Below are positions 1 through 11,307 of a stretch of 64,000 nucleotides of DNA, in pieces (position 1 is the first letter of the stretch; the number at the start of each line of letters is the position of its first letter). The stretch comes from Saccharum officinarum (Eukaryota; Streptophyta; Magnoliopsida; Poales; Poaceae). The translations under genes were made by a program, and so were the position numbers. The DNA lies in NCBI GenBank assembly GCA_020631735.1, contig CM036168.1, forward strand, positions 95,212,932-95,276,931, given 5' to 3'. The notes under the pieces are model-generated. The model ran no database searches. It was not told the origin of the DNA and was given only the letters and a program-made list of their open reading frames with translations.

Positions 1-2
1 AT

Positions 3-1944
3 GGTTCTCAAGATGAAGAAGATAACTTGGATGATGTGAGAGGAACTCAATTGAGTAATGCTATGAAAGAGATGGATATTGGCGATATTAGACCAAAACA
101 AGTAATTCATGTGGATGATGACAAAGATCAAGTGCTCCAAAGTCCAATTACACAAGCTAGTGGTTCTCTAATGCAAAATCAATCTAGTACATCATCTCAA
201 GTGCAACAAGATCAACATGTGGCTAGTTCATCATCTCCAACTCATGATCAATATCAACATCCAAGCAATCAAGTCCAAGTGCTTCAACCAACTAACATTG
301 CAAGAGACCATCCATTAGATTCCATCATTGGTGACATACAAAGAGGAGTTCAAACTAGATCAAGATTGACATCATTTTGTGCTCACTCTTCTTTTGTGTC
401 AATGGAAGAACCCAAGGACATTGATAAAGCATTGAGAGATCCGGATTGGGTAAATGCAATGCATGAAGAGCTCAACAACTTCAAGAGAAATGAAGTATGG
501 GAACTAGTTGAAAGGCCTAAGGATCATAATGTCATTGGAACAAGATGGGTCTTTCGCAACAAGCAAGATCAAGACGGGATAGTAGTAAGGAACAAAGCAA
601 GACTAGTGGCTCAAGGTTACACACAAATAGAGGGTCTTGACTTTGGTGAAACTTATGCCCCGGTTGCAAGATTGGAAGCAATTAGGATCTTACTTGCCTA
701 TGCTTGTGCTCACAATATCAAGCTATATCAAATGGATGTAAAGAGTGCATTTCTCAATGGGTACATTCAAGAGGAGGTGTATGTGGAGCAAACCTCCCGG
801 TTTTGAAAATGACAAGAAACCCAATCATGTATACAAGTTAAGGAAGGCTTTGTATGGATTAAAGCAAGCACCTAGAGCATGGTATGAAAGATTGAGGGAC
901 TTCTTGCTATCCAAAGGATTTGTCATGGGCAAAGTTGATACAACACTATTCTCCAAGAAGATTGAGAAAGACTTATTTGTATTGCAAATATATATTGATG
1001 ATATCATATTCGGTTCAACCAATCAAGATTATTGTGATGAGTTTGGGAAAATGATGGCAAAAGAATTTGAAATGTCAATGATTGGTGAACTTAGTTTCTT
1101 TCTTGGACTTCAAATCAAACAAATGAAAGAAGGTACATTTGTGAGCCAAACCAAGTACATCAAAGATATGCTCAAGAAGTTTGGCATGGAAGATGCAAAG
1201 GGCATTACAACTCCAATGAGCACTAGTGGAAGTTTGGATAGTGACAAGAGTGGCAACATGGTAGATCAAAAGCTATATAGATCAATGATTGGTAGCCTAC
1301 TCTATGTGACGGCATCAAGGCCCGATGTGATGTTTAGTGTATGTATGTGTGCAAGATTTCAAGCCTCACCAAGAGAAAGTCATTTGAAGGCAACAAAGAG
1401 AATATTGAGGTACTTAAAGCATACACAAGATGTTGGATTGTGGTATCCCAAAGGTGCAAGTTTTGAGCTAGTTGGATATTCGGATTCCGACTATGCCGGT
1501 GATAAAGTGGAGAGAAAGAGCACTTCCGGAACATGTCAATTGTTGGGAAGATCACTTGTCTCATGGTCATCCAAGAAGCAAAATAGTATTGCACTATCTA
1601 CCGCTGAAGCCGAATACATCGCCGCGGGTAGTTGTTGTGCACAAATCTTGTGGATGAAGGCAACATTGAAGGATTTTGGAATCAATTTCAAGAATGTGCC
1701 ACTGCTATGTGACAATGAAAGTGCCGTGAAGCTAACTAACAATCCGATTCAACATCAAAGAACAAAGCATATTGATGTTCGCCATCACTTTATTAGAGAT
1801 CATCAACAAAAGGGTGACATTGCTATTGAGAGTGTGGGCACCGAAGATCAATTAGCCGATCTATTCACCAAGCCACTTGATGAGAAGAGATTTCACAAGC
1901 TAAAGAATGAGTTGAACATACTTGACTTCTCCAACATGAGTTGA
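3..1944 (+). pseudogene. pol: copia pol C-terminal part (integrase tail, reverse transcriptase, RNase H), frameshifted
   Basis: From base 3 the frame encodes the variable tail after integrase, then reverse transcriptase ([32 protein letters not shown]). It stops at 804-806. The protein continues one frame over, with [17 protein letters not shown], the catalytic [10 protein letters not shown] near 990-1020, and an RNase H domain ending near 1920 ([34 protein letters not shown]). The frame change maps to 786-792, where one extra A in an A run best explains it. Apart from this the coding sequence is open, so the copy is probably a recently disabled autonomous element; a sequencing error in the A run is the alternative. 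Confidence 0.85.
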
Positions 1945-3102
1945 TGCACCCCATATATGACATGCCTCTCCTTCGAGCCCCAAGGTACAATTGGTTGACA
2001 TGTCATACATTCTATGCTAAGGACTTGTTTAGTGCATCTAGTCATGATTTCTTATGTTCTAGGATCATTCATGAAAATTAAATGAATTTGAAGTTTATAT
2101 GGTGCCACTATTGTTTCCATGACTTGTATGACCAAGTGGTAGCATATAACTTGTTTAAGTAGCTTGTGATCCTAAGTGTTTAATCTAGAAAACTTGTCTA
2201 AATATTTGCTTCAACATGGTGCATGATAACCCTTCTAGTGAGGTGTGAAGAAGCTTGCCCTTGGATCAAACCGAAGTATTTTATTTATGCAAGCAATCTA
2301 GGTTGAATCATAAACTTGATCCTCACCCCATATTTCAACATGATAATCTATCTAAAGTTTGCTCCTTGTGGTCAATTGGTGCCAAAGGGGGAGAAAATGT
2401 TGTTCACAAAGATAGAACTCAAAAAATGTTATGGGGGAGAAAATGTTTGAAAATATTTCACAAAGATCCTAAAGGGGGAGAATTGATAAAAGAAGAATTG
2501 ATAAAAGAAGCACACAAGTAGGGGGAGCAAGCTTTTAAACATGAATGTTGCATTTCTATGTGCACCTCATATGTATGATGCATAGTTATGCATTTTGTTT
2601 TCTCCGATACATTGCTTGTGTGGTGACTTGCTAGTATAATTTAAATGATGCATTGTGGTACTAGCATGAATAGGAAGTAGTTAGATTTTTCTTGCTTCAT
2701 GTTTTTTCAAAGTGGTACTAGAACCTTGCTTATAATGTTGATCTCACGAGGTTTCTAGTTATGTTTGTGCTTTTCCAAGTGGAATCTAACTACACAAGGT
2801 GCTAAGATGGTGTTTATCGCTACTCCGATGGTATCACGCTTCAAAGGTCTATAATCTAAAACACTTAGCACCTATTGGTAGACAATGCTCCTAATCTTTC
2901 CTATCTAACATGTATGCTTCCAAAATCCAAACATATAGCATACATGTAGGGGGAGCCATTGCTATCAATTTGAATTCATGATCACATGTCCATAATTCTT
3001 ACACATGGTAATATACTTGGACAATGTGACATGGGTTCAATCAAAATTTTATCATAATATCTTTGTGAAAGGTTTGTCACCAATTACCAACAAGGGGGAG
3101 AT
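1945..3102 (+). other. copia 3' internal non-coding region with polypurine tract
   Basis: No convincing gene is seen between the pol stop and the LTR. AAAGGGGGAGA-like tracts recur near 2385, 2435, 2470, 2520 and 2945. The last one (3092-3102) abuts the LTR and is the best polypurine primer for plus-strand DNA synthesis. An 88-codon open frame at 2255-2521 has no recognisable product. Confidence 0.6.
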
Positions 3103-5068
3103 TGAAAGTCCTATGTTTGGTGTTGGTAATTAGTGACAATGCCTAAGTACTAATCCCATGCCTAAGTTGTATGTAGCATATGAGGATTAGTACACTCCAA
3201 GGTTGGTGGCAAGATGGACATGGTAATCATGATGGCCACACTTTGATTTGGACGCAACCCTATGTGATCAAGGCAAAGGTATATGCTTAAGGGTTGTGTT
3301 TTAGTAACCAAGACACCTAGTGGGTGTGGTTACATTATAGGATAGATAGCCGTACTATAAAGAGGGGAATGATGCGGCTATTGAACTCCTAAGTGCCTCT
3401 AGATGTGTATTTCATGATCATATGCATTTGGATAGAACTAATAACGCCTCGGAAAATGATTGTGAAAATGCTAACACACTCACACATGACGAGATCACTT
3501 GGTGATGTTAGCACGTTTGCGACGGCGGTGGAGTTTGAGCGGTAGAGAGGGTTTGGGTTCCTCTCTCCCTCCCGCTGAGCTTGCGAGGCGGGATTCAGGC
3601 GTTTTCGAGAAATTGAAACGATTATTTTCCACTACGCCGGAAGTCCAGAAAAGAAACGGAGGCGAACGGAGGTCACAGAGGTGACCGGACGCGGTCCTTG
3701 CATGACCGGACGCGTCTGGTCAGTGTTCAGTGTCTGCGCGTTTTTCAGTTCGATGATCGGACGCGAGGCGCGTCCGGTCACTGATGATCGGACGCGTCCG
3801 GTCGTTCAGGGAGCTTACTGGACTCTAACCGGATGCTGTCTCTGTCGCGTCCGGTCATTTCCTTCAGCGCGTCCGGTCACTGCTTCATTGAGCGCTGCTC
3901 AGGCGACCAGCGCGTCCGGTCCTTCACGGGACCAGCGCGTCCGGTCGTTCCCGGCGCGTCCGGTCAGTTGGACCAGCGCGTCCGGTCGTTGCTTCGCAGT
4001 TAGCCGTTGGGCGACCAGCGCGTCCGATCGTTTGGACCAGCGCGTCCGGTCAGTACTTCACGAGTTAGCCGTTGGGCGACCGGCGCGTCCGGTCAGTTGG
4101 ACCAGCGCGTCCGGTCAGCCCGATTTCGGCTGTTTAAGTTTCTAACGGCTATATTCGAAGGGGTACGTCTATAAATACTCGTTGGCCGGCTCAAGGCTCG
4201 TGCTCTCGAACTTTTGACATACTTGTGAGCACTTTGAGCTAAGCAACTCCCCTCCCACTCATCTCTCTTGCTTCTTTGCATATTCGAAGTGAGATTGAGT
4301 GATCCAAGTGCATTTGCATTGTGAGATTGCATCTAGTTGTCACTTGGTGGTTGATTTGCTGCGGGATTCTTGTTTCTCTTGGTGGTTGCCGCCACCTAGA
4401 CGGCTTGGAGCAGCTTGGAGGCGTTGGCAAGAATTGGTGATTGTTCTTGGCCACCTCCGGTGATTGTGAGGGGTTTGTGCCTACCTCGGCGAAGCGCCAA
4501 AGGCAACATTAGTGAATTGCTCGTGTTATTGCAACCTTTTGCCATTTGGTAGGTTCTTGTGGTGCCTTTTGAGAGGCTCGGTGTGTGACCGATTAGCCAC
4601 CGAACCACGTGGTGAAGAGGGACACAACGGGGACTAGCGTGCCGGCAAGCACGTGAACCTCGGGATAAATCTTCGTGTCATTACTTTCATATTGTGATTG
4701 ATTGATCCCGGTGTTCGGTTATCTTGGTATTCATTGTTGATCATATTGGTTGGCTCAATACTTCGCCCCTCGGTGATACCCTCCTAACTCAACTCCACAT
4801 TACTTTCTTAGATATCTTTGCTAGCTAGTTAGCTTTGCTAGAGTAGCTTCTTTGTGTAGCTTGCTAGTTGTAGTTTCCTTCTCGGTTTGACTTGTGCGGT
4901 TGAGTGTAATTACTAGAATTGTGAATTGGTTAGGTGGCTTGCAAACACCCCGTAGGCTAAGCAAAACTCGCATCTCGCTATTTTTTTTATTGATAAACTT
5001 GTTTAGCTTGTCTTTGTAGAAAATTTTAATAGGCTATTCACCCCCTCTCTAGCCATCAAGACCTTTCA
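3103..5068 (+). repeat. 3' LTR of the first SIRE-like element
   Basis: About 1966 bp, starting TGAAAGTCC after the polypurine tract and ending CCTTTCA, so bounded by TG...CA. It contains a CpG-rich palindromic array (3681-4128), then a TATA-like stretch (ATAAATAC near 4170), then about 900 bp without coding content. The 5' LTR is outside the window, so LTR divergence cannot be estimated. Confidence 0.8.
3681..4128. repeat. CpG-rich palindromic array (ACCGGACGCGTCCGGT type) in the LTR
   Basis: More than fifteen copies or half-copies of the motif GCGTCCGGTC and its complement occur in about 450 bp, in both orientations. The full motif GACCGGACGCGTCCGGTC is a perfect 18-bp palindrome. The array lies upstream of the TATA-like sequence of this LTR. 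An open frame runs through it, but its translation is only the repeat (RPV, SGR), so I do not call a gene. Confidence 0.85.
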
Positions 5069-5868
5069 ACGGTACTAACCATGCTATCAAGATCTTTCCA
5101 AAACTGCCTCTTGGTGCCCTCGCTAAGACCTACCTGAGAGGCATAGGCACTGATCACATTCAGAGCCGAATCTCCAACTACCAGCTTGACCAAGATAATC
5201 CGGTCGCCTTGCCTCCTAACATCAACGACTCCATCCTTAAGGCTCCTATCGATCAAGATGCCTACACCATTTCTACCCGATGTTGTCTCCATGTACCAAA
5301 GTTTGAAGCCAGTATCCTCCACCCCCTTCGCCTTCTGGCCCTTCTATTTAGTCTTCTAAACGCATAGAATATTTACACGTCTTCTAATTGCTGCATCGAC
5401 TAGCTCTCTTAGCTTACCCGTTAGGGATCCTACGTTCCAGCTACCTAGACGAATTCTAGTTGGCTCGGCTAGCTTCCTTACCCTTCGCACCCATCGAGGG
5501 AAGTGCGGAGACCCTTGCTCATTTTTCACTACACCCGGGCGTAGATGTAGCGCGTCACTAAGGTTGCGACGGCCCGACCCTTGCTCATTTTTCATCGTAC
5601 CCGGGTCACGATACGACGCGCCACTAAGGGGATGATGACCCGGCCCTTGCCCATTTAACACCACACCCGGGTTCCGATGTAGCGCGTCGCTAAGAGGGTT
5701 ACGCCCCAACGAATCTCTTGTGGGTTTCAAATCCATGAGAGTGACTGTTTTTTTACTGTTGGTTCGCCAGACCTTAACACACTCTCCTCCTTTACTCGGG
5801 TTTGGGACCGGCTACGTTGAGACGACTTAAGAAAGTCTTTCAGTCAACATAGGCGGAGTTAAGCCTAA
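5069..5868 (-). mobile_element. RTE-type LINE, 5' end with endonuclease domain, cut by the copia LTR
   Basis: On the minus strand the sequence starts with a 5' untranslated part (about 5740-5868). An N-terminal region follows with a roughly 20-residue repeat (GRNPLSDALHRNPGVV-like, three to four copies), then IRLGSWNVGSLTGKLREL, the start of an endonuclease/exonuclease/phosphatase domain. A second frame (5056-5322) continues with GFKLWYMETTSGRNGVGILI and ISAYASQVG. The two frames are separated near 5340-5356 by a stop or frame change, so the copy is dead. The LTR end at 5068 truncates the domain. The remaining endonuclease and the reverse transcriptase should lie on the far side of the copia element, outside the window. 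Confidence 0.8.
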
Positions 5869-6040
5869 TTAGTCCATAATTTGAAATAAAGCACTACAGT
5901 ACCACATGTGCTAATGATGAATTAATTAGGCTTAATAAATTTATCTCGAGGTTTACTATCGGATTCTGTAATTTATTTTTTTATTAGTATTTGAATACCC
6001 CATACAACACCTCCTGTAACACTCGATGTGATATCAAAGC
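5868..6040. mobile_element. Degenerate Tourist-like MITE remnant
   Basis: The segment holds GCCTAATTAGTCCAT and AATTAGGCTTAATAAATTTA, internal blocks typical of the abundant grass MITE family seen intact at 8876-9058. Terminal repeats and a target duplication are not recognisable, so the ends are approximate. Confidence 0.45.
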
Positions 6041-6329
6041 TTTAAACCCTATGTGTTTGCCGGCCGGCCGCCGGATCGACGTGATACCCAAAACTTAAAA
6101 CGCGTCTGTCGGCTGCCCGCCGGGGGCCGAGCATCGGCTGGCAGCAAGGCTGCCGCTCCCCTCTCTTCGATGCACGTACTATTACAGCAGAGCAGGGCAA
6201 GTACCAAAGTCCTCATCACTGTTGCCCAGTCGACATCACCTGTTTTATTGGGTGGCGCGCACGCGAGTACTGTACCGTGGCTTCTGCCTTTCCTTCCCTC
6301 AAGATTTTTGACTTTGAGGGGACTGCGTC
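6041..6329. other. Intergenic, no feature recognised
   Basis: GC-rich in its first half. Open frames on both strands overlap each other and show no domain. I see nothing that supports a gene. Confidence 0.5.
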
Positions 6330-6332
6330 TTA

Positions 6333-6600
6333 GCCCGTGTTTAGATCCCATGTTGGGTGAACCAAACAGTAGCCGTCACATCGTACTGTAGCAACTTTTG
6401 TTTTTATTTGGTAAAAATTGTCTAAACTTTGACTAATTAGGCTCAAAATGTTCGTCTCGTAAAGTACAACAAAACTGTGTAATTAGTTTTTAATTTCATC
6501 TACATTTAGTACTCCATGCATTTACCGATATTTCGATGTGACGGGGAATCTTCTTTTTGCATAGTGGAATTTGGGGAGAAGTTGGGAACTAAACTAGGGC
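6333..6600. mobile_element. Tourist-like (PIF/Harbinger) MITE with TTA target duplication
   Basis: A 268-bp element with imperfect terminal inverted repeats GCCCGTGTTTAG / CTAAACTAGGGC, flanked by TTA at 6330-6332 and 6601-6603. Internal blocks such as GACTAATTAGGCTCAAA are shared with the other MITEs in this window. It is non-coding. Confidence 0.85.
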
Positions 6601-6612
6601 TTATTTCATTTC

Positions 6613-7122
6613 GGCCTTGTTTAAGCCCTGTTTAGTTCCCAGAAAATTTTGCAAAATTTTTCAGATTCCTCGTCACATCGAATCTTTGGACACATGCATG
6701 AAACATTAAATATAGATAAAAAATAAAACTAATTACACAGTTTAGACGAAATGGACGAGACGAATCTTTTAAGCCTAATTAGACCATGATTGGACAATAC
6801 TTGCCAAATAACAACGAAAAGAGCTACAGTGTTGTTTTGCAAAATTTTTTGCATCTAAACCAGCCCCTAGTTCCCCAAATTCACCCCAAATTCCACTATG
6901 CAAAAAGAAGATTCCCCATCACATCAAAATGTCGGCACATGCATGGAGTACTAAATGTAGATGAAATCAAAAACTAATTGCACAGTTTTGTTGTACTTTG
7001 CGAGATGAACATTTTGATTCTAATTAATCAATGTTTGGACAATTATTACCAAATAAAAACAAAAAAGGAACAGTGATTCGGCACAGTGTTTTGTTCACCG
7101 AATCGGTGAACTAAACAAGGCC
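6613..7122. mobile_element. Tourist-like MITE carrying a nested MITE
   Basis: The outer element begins GGCCTTGTTTA and ends TAAACAAGGCC, with TTC duplicated on both sides (6610-6612, 7123-7125). It is interrupted at 6624-6867 by a second element of the same general family. Removing the inner element rejoins the expected terminal sequence GGCCTTGTTTAGTTCCCC. Confidence 0.82.
6624..6867. mobile_element. MITE nested inside the 6613-7122 MITE
   Basis: About 244 bp, with ends AGCCCTGTTTAG / CTAAACCAGCCCC. It is bordered by TTA (6621-6623) and CTA (6867-6869), a target duplication that has decayed by one base or whose boundary is shifted by one base. Confidence 0.75.
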
Positions 7123-7589
7123 TTCTTTTAACGGGTCTATTCGCTTCGCTGAAAAGTCATATTAAAAAATACTGTTTGCTGATTTGTTAGGAGAGAAAAT
7201 ACTATGCCATTCATCACACTGTGCTGCATTAATTCTCTTCGACTATTGCATGGACAAAGAAAAGTCCCTATTTTCTTTGGCTTGAGCAGTTCTCATCATG
7301 TCAACAAATCTATCATCCTCACAGAGAGTGTCATTTTCATCATTTTCTAAAAAAATGAATATTTTCAACTTTAACCAAATATATAAGAAAATATTAATTT
7401 TTTAGAGTATAATTAATATTATTAGATAAATCATTGAATATATTTTTATAATAAAATCCTTTGAGAGACTAATGTTGTTATTATTGCAAATCTCAGTCAA
7501 ATTTAGAAAAAAAGTTTGATCGATATAGATCTCATAGCGATATCTTTAGACGGAGGAAGTATTACTAGTAGAAGCAGAGACAACACATA
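7123..7589. other. AT-rich intergenic DNA
   Basis: No gene is seen. A short GACGGAGGAAGTATTA near 7550 resembles the terminus of a Stowaway-type MITE, but its partner end was not found. Confidence 0.4.
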
Positions 7590-7854
7590 GCTGTGTTTAG
7601 TTTCTAAAGTTGGGAGTGCAAAATTTACTGCAGCGTAACTATAGCATGTCGTTTGTATTTGGTAATAACTGTCCAACCGTTGACTAATTAGGATCAAAAC
7701 GTTCGTCTCGTAAAGTACAACCAAACTGTGCAATTAGTTTTTGATTTCGTCTACATTTAGTATTTTATGCATGTACCGCAGGTTTAATGTGACGGGAAAT
7801 CTTCTTTTTGCATAGTGCCAATTTCAGGAAGGTTGGAGGAACTAAACACAGAGC
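7590..7854. mobile_element. Tourist-like MITE
   Basis: The ends GCTGTGTTTAG / CTAAACACAGAGC enclose the family blocks TTGACTAATTAGGATCAAAA and GTACAACCAAACTGTGCAAT. No clean target duplication was seen. Confidence 0.7.
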
Positions 7855-8054
7855 AACTGTACATCTGTGGCACCTCTGTCTGCTTTGATACTAACAAACA
7901 CTGACATGTGTGGACTGCCGCGTAACATTTATTTATTTTATGAAACGGTTCAACGAAACAACTTTAGCTCCACCAATGGAGCTGTTTGTGGAGTTAAAAC
8001 TAAAATGGCTTCACCAGTGAAATAGAATTGTGCCAAATAAGGCCTAATTAGCTA

Positions 8055-8195
8055 CTCCTTTCATTCTAAATTATAACATTTTCATTTTTTAGTGTGTACT
8101 ACCTTTTGCTATACATTTATATACATTGTGTCTAAATATAGAGAAAAACAATGTAGGTAAAGTGAAAATTGTTTTATAATCTGGAATGGAAGCAG
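8055..8195. mobile_element. Stowaway-like MITE
   Basis: The termini CTCCTTTCATTCTAAATTAT and, inverted at the right end, CTGCTTCCATTCCAGATTAT match the Stowaway (Tc1/mariner) CTCCnTCC start. TA precedes the left end. It is about 140 bp and non-coding. Confidence 0.6.
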
Positions 8196-8207
8196 CATGA
8201 GCTAACT

Positions 8208-8223
8208 TTTTTTTTGAAACCAT
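8208..8223 (-). mobile_element. Micro-insertion of a poly(A) retrotransposon tail with 12-bp target duplication
   Basis: The 12-mer CATGAGCTAACT occurs at 8196-8207 and again at 8224-8235. The 16 bases between them read, on the minus strand, ATGGTTTCAAAAAAAA. A poly(A) tail bracketed by a target duplication is the mark of a severely 5'-truncated LINE- or SINE-type insertion. Confidence 0.6.
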
Positions 8224-8750
8224 CATGAGCTAACTATCAGCGGTTAATGGTTGAAACATAATCTAGAGAAGATGTCAAAACAGAACCGTCAAACGGAGGC
8301 GGACGGAAGCAGCAGCACATGGAGAAAATCCCAGCGCCAGAGCTATCGGCGGCGGTACACGCCCGCCTGTTCCGGCAAAAACGTGCGGACGCACGATAAA
8401 AATCCCAGCTTTTCCTGCTCTTTTTAATCTCCCCCCGCCCCTTACCCTCGGCGCCGGCCGCGAGCGAAACCAACGACGCCACCCAAACCGGCAAATCGCC
8501 TCCTCCCCTCCCTCCCGTACCGCGGGCCTTTCGCCGCTCGCCTGAGGCCTGACTCGTTCGCGTTCCCACTCCACGCCGACTTAACCGGGCGCGCCGTATC
8601 CTGTGGGCGGCAGCCTGCGCCTTTCGGGTCGCTTCCGCGCGCGCTGGGGGTGGAGGCTGAGGGGAGGGTCCGGGCGCCTTTTCTCGCGTGTTCCGCCGAG
8701 GGTTGGGCTGAGGCCTGAGGGAGGAGAGGAGAGGTCCGCAGCGGCCGTCC

Positions 8751-11307
8751 ATGGCGGAGAGGCGGCCGATCTACAGCGAGCCCGGCAAGCCCCGGCGGCC
8801 GCCGCGCTCTCAGGGTACGTTCCTCGATCGCTGCCCGTCCTGTTTACACAGTCGTAGCAGGTTTGGGCTGGGTTAGGGCCTGTTTGGCTTCAGTCGTTAA
8901 AGTTTAACTCCCATCACATCGATGTTTCCTCAAATGTGAGCACGTCGCCACATATTAAGAGTAATTTATGAGACGAATTTATTAAGCCTAATTAGTCTGA
9001 GATTGAAAACTTTTTATCAAATAAGACGAGAGTGCTGCAGTGTTTGACCAAACACGCCTTAGATTGGTTGCGCCCTTCCTCGGCTCCTGATTTTGTGGGG
9101 TGGTTTCTTCTGGATTTTCAGTGTCACATGTAAAATGTGTCCGGAGTTCCGGGTTGGGTAGCGAATCCGAAATCCCCCTCTTTCTTTTGATCCGAGTGTC
9201 CCTGCCCGAAATGCCAATGCTGGCGAGCAGCGACAGTTCGCGTACAATTGGCTCTCGTGTGACGGTGTCAGTATTTGATGCCGTTTCTGGTGATGCGTTC
9301 GTGTGGGTGGCACCTGCGGCTTGCTACCCTCTCGCTCTTGAAAATGACATGCGAGGGTACCAACCGTCTTCAGGGAACTCACATCGAAACTGAAAGAACC
9401 TAGTCATTCCATTTACGTGTGCCACCTGCACCGCCTTCAATCCAGAAAAACTAACCTGTATGTTTTTTCACGTGGGAATGAAATATTTTCCTAATTCCCT
9501 AGTAGTAATCTTGATCAGTTTATGCGCTTGATCATTACATGTTCTGTAAAGGAGAACCTATTCCATTTTAGCAAGAATGCTAATGACATAATAGCGCACT
9601 TTACTAGCAATTTTGGAGACCATTTGGTGAATGACATTGAAGGGGCTTGGTGAGTATTTAAACCGGACAATGGTCAACGGTCATCTGTACACCTACACCC
9701 CCTGCCAAAGCTTTAGGAAATACTTTTAAATATTAAACAATATTTTTGTTGCCTGACATTGAAATTCAGGAAAGGTGCTAAGTTTGATGTGTTATGATTT
9801 TTGTACACATCTATGGTTATATGGGACCATGTTAATTATTATTCATGCTTAAATTCATGGAAGTTAACACTTCTGGGCCAAATTAATTGGTAAAAGTTTC
9901 TTAGCTTACTTTGATATCTATCACTGACCTAAGCTGAACCTGTACTCAGTTTTCCATATAACCCGTAATCCCTACTTGATGCTTTACAATTACGAACTAC
10001 ATAATTGTTGTGTTTTTTTCATCGTAAATTTGTCTTTTTCAATATTTTGCTTGCATTTAAACGAAGTATCCCTTGTTTTTTCCTATTATGCAGACTAATT
10101 ACTGCTAGCTCTTTCTTTGTCAGCTACTTATTTTGTTCTGTTATCTGCTGTTGCCCCATTCTTATTGTAGTGTTTCTTCTTATCAGTCTTGTTGTAGTGT
10201 TTCTTCTGAATTCTGATTGGTATTCATACAGAGAAAACCACCAGTATTGTGGTGATATAAGTCTAGGAGCAAACAGAGGTTCTTTTTCTCCGCATAGATT
10301 AGTTTTATTTACTCACTAAGTACAGTTTATGTGTTATTTCAGGCAGTGGAAAATTTTCAGTTCCGTTGTGGGAAAAGAAATTTTGCACTGATGCTTGTGC
10401 TATCCCCTGGGCTAAACTGTGTGAGACCAAGAGATTGATGTCTCTGTACAAAAGTGTGGTTGATTGGGATGACTCAGCTGCATTAGAAGCCTTCAATGAT
10501 GCAAAGGCGCGCTTCTGTGCTGTATATCATGGTCAACATTATGATATCCCTTTGCCTGACCCAAACATGTTTATCGATATAGTCAACCCAGATGAATATG
10601 TTGATCCTGAATTGGTGGCTGATCTGGAGAAGTCACGTCGTCGTGTTCCCAGAAAAGATAATGGTGTTCCTGATGTCTGGGACTCTTTTATTTTCTCTGA
10701 CAAGCCAGTTCCAGTTACAGGATGGGGTGACACGGAGACCAGCTTCACTCATGGCCAGCAGCTCTCTGTAAACTGGGACAATCAGTTAAAACACTCAGTT
10801 GAAGCAAATAAGCAGATGTCGGCAAATTGGGATTATTCTGTCAAGCAACCTGCTCAAACAATTGATCAGCAAAACTCAGGGAACTGGGAAGTGTATGAGG
10901 AACAGCAGGATCAAACCAGCAGCTGGGGGGAGCAGATGAATCCTTGCATTACCAACTGGATCATGAGGGATGGCTCCCAGGATGCTTGGAAGCATGATTA
11001 CAGCTGGGCTCCTGCAGCTATTCAGACTGATCCATGGAACAACCATCAAGGTAGCTATGAGGTGCCTGACAGCCAGGGTGTGTCATATGGACACTGGACT
11101 CACTGGAGAAGGCGAAACAATGACTTGGGTAGAAGAAACACCAGGAATAGAGGAGGCCCCATCAGCTCAAAGCCAATGAAATCAAAGTACCAAACGGATG
11201 AACACAATGGTGCAAACAATGGTTGGAGGAACTGCCGAGTAAGGAATGATATGCATTATTACTCCTATGAGCAGGCTGATTATACCAAGCAGTCACTAGC
11301 TATGTGA
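8751..11307 (+). CDS. Plant protein of unknown function, two exons
   Basis: Exon 1 is 8751-8814 (ATG then 21 codons plus one base; donor AGG|GTACGT). Exon 2 is 10343-11307 (acceptor TTATTTCAG). Joining them keeps frame and gives 342 residues. The start lies in a GC-rich leader typical of grass first exons. The N-terminal part holds a conserved-looking block (SGKFSVPLWEKKFC, then PWAKLCETKRLM). The middle has DIPLPDPNMFID. The C-terminal half is rich in Trp, Asn and Gln, with imperfect repeats around NWDNQ, NWDYS and NWEVY about 20 residues apart, and a basic WRRRNNDLGRRNTRNR patch. No signal peptide, membrane segment or catalytic motif is seen. I cannot name its function. Intron 1 is 1.5 kb and carries a MITE. 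Confidence 0.82.
8876..9058. mobile_element. Tourist-like MITE in intron 1 of the 8751 gene
   Basis: A 183-bp element, GGGCCTGTTTGGC ... GACCAAACACGCC, flanked by TTA at 8873-8875 and 9059-9061. It lies 61 bp past the splice donor. Confidence 0.85.
9062..10342 (+). other. Remainder of intron 1
   Basis: AT-rich intron ending in a pyrimidine-rich tract and TTATTTCAG at 10334-10342. The open frames here (9100-9393 plus, 9059-9382 minus) overlap one another and lack domain content. Confidence 0.6.

Larger units (their letters stand above)
1..5068 (+). mobile_element. SIRE-like Ty1/copia LTR retrotransposon, 3' part
   Basis: The window opens inside the element. The order is copia pol (to 1944), about 1.15 kb of non-coding DNA rich in GGGGGAGA tracts, a polypurine tract at 3092-3102, and an LTR at 3103-5068 that starts TGAAAG and ends TTCA. 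The 5' LTR, gag and the start of pol lie outside the window. The right flank enters an RTE LINE in mid-ORF, so this element interrupted that LINE. The target-site duplication cannot be tested from here. The long LTR, and pol closely resembling that of the 38785-52419 element, argue for the SIRE/Maximus lineage. No additional ORF is seen after pol. Confidence 0.88.

Noticed and set aside
2255..2521. Small gene in the copia 3' region
   Set aside because: The frame is built of the recurrent GGGGGAGA and flanking repeats; no start context or homology recognised.
3681..4128. Regularly repeated palindromes as a CRISPR-like array
   Set aside because: Spacing is irregular, repeats vary and occur in both orientations inside an LTR; no cas genes, and the genome is eukaryotic.
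3681..4145. 154-codon open frame over the LTR palindrome array
   Set aside because: The translation is just the repeated GACCGGACGCG motif in different phases; no start context or domain.
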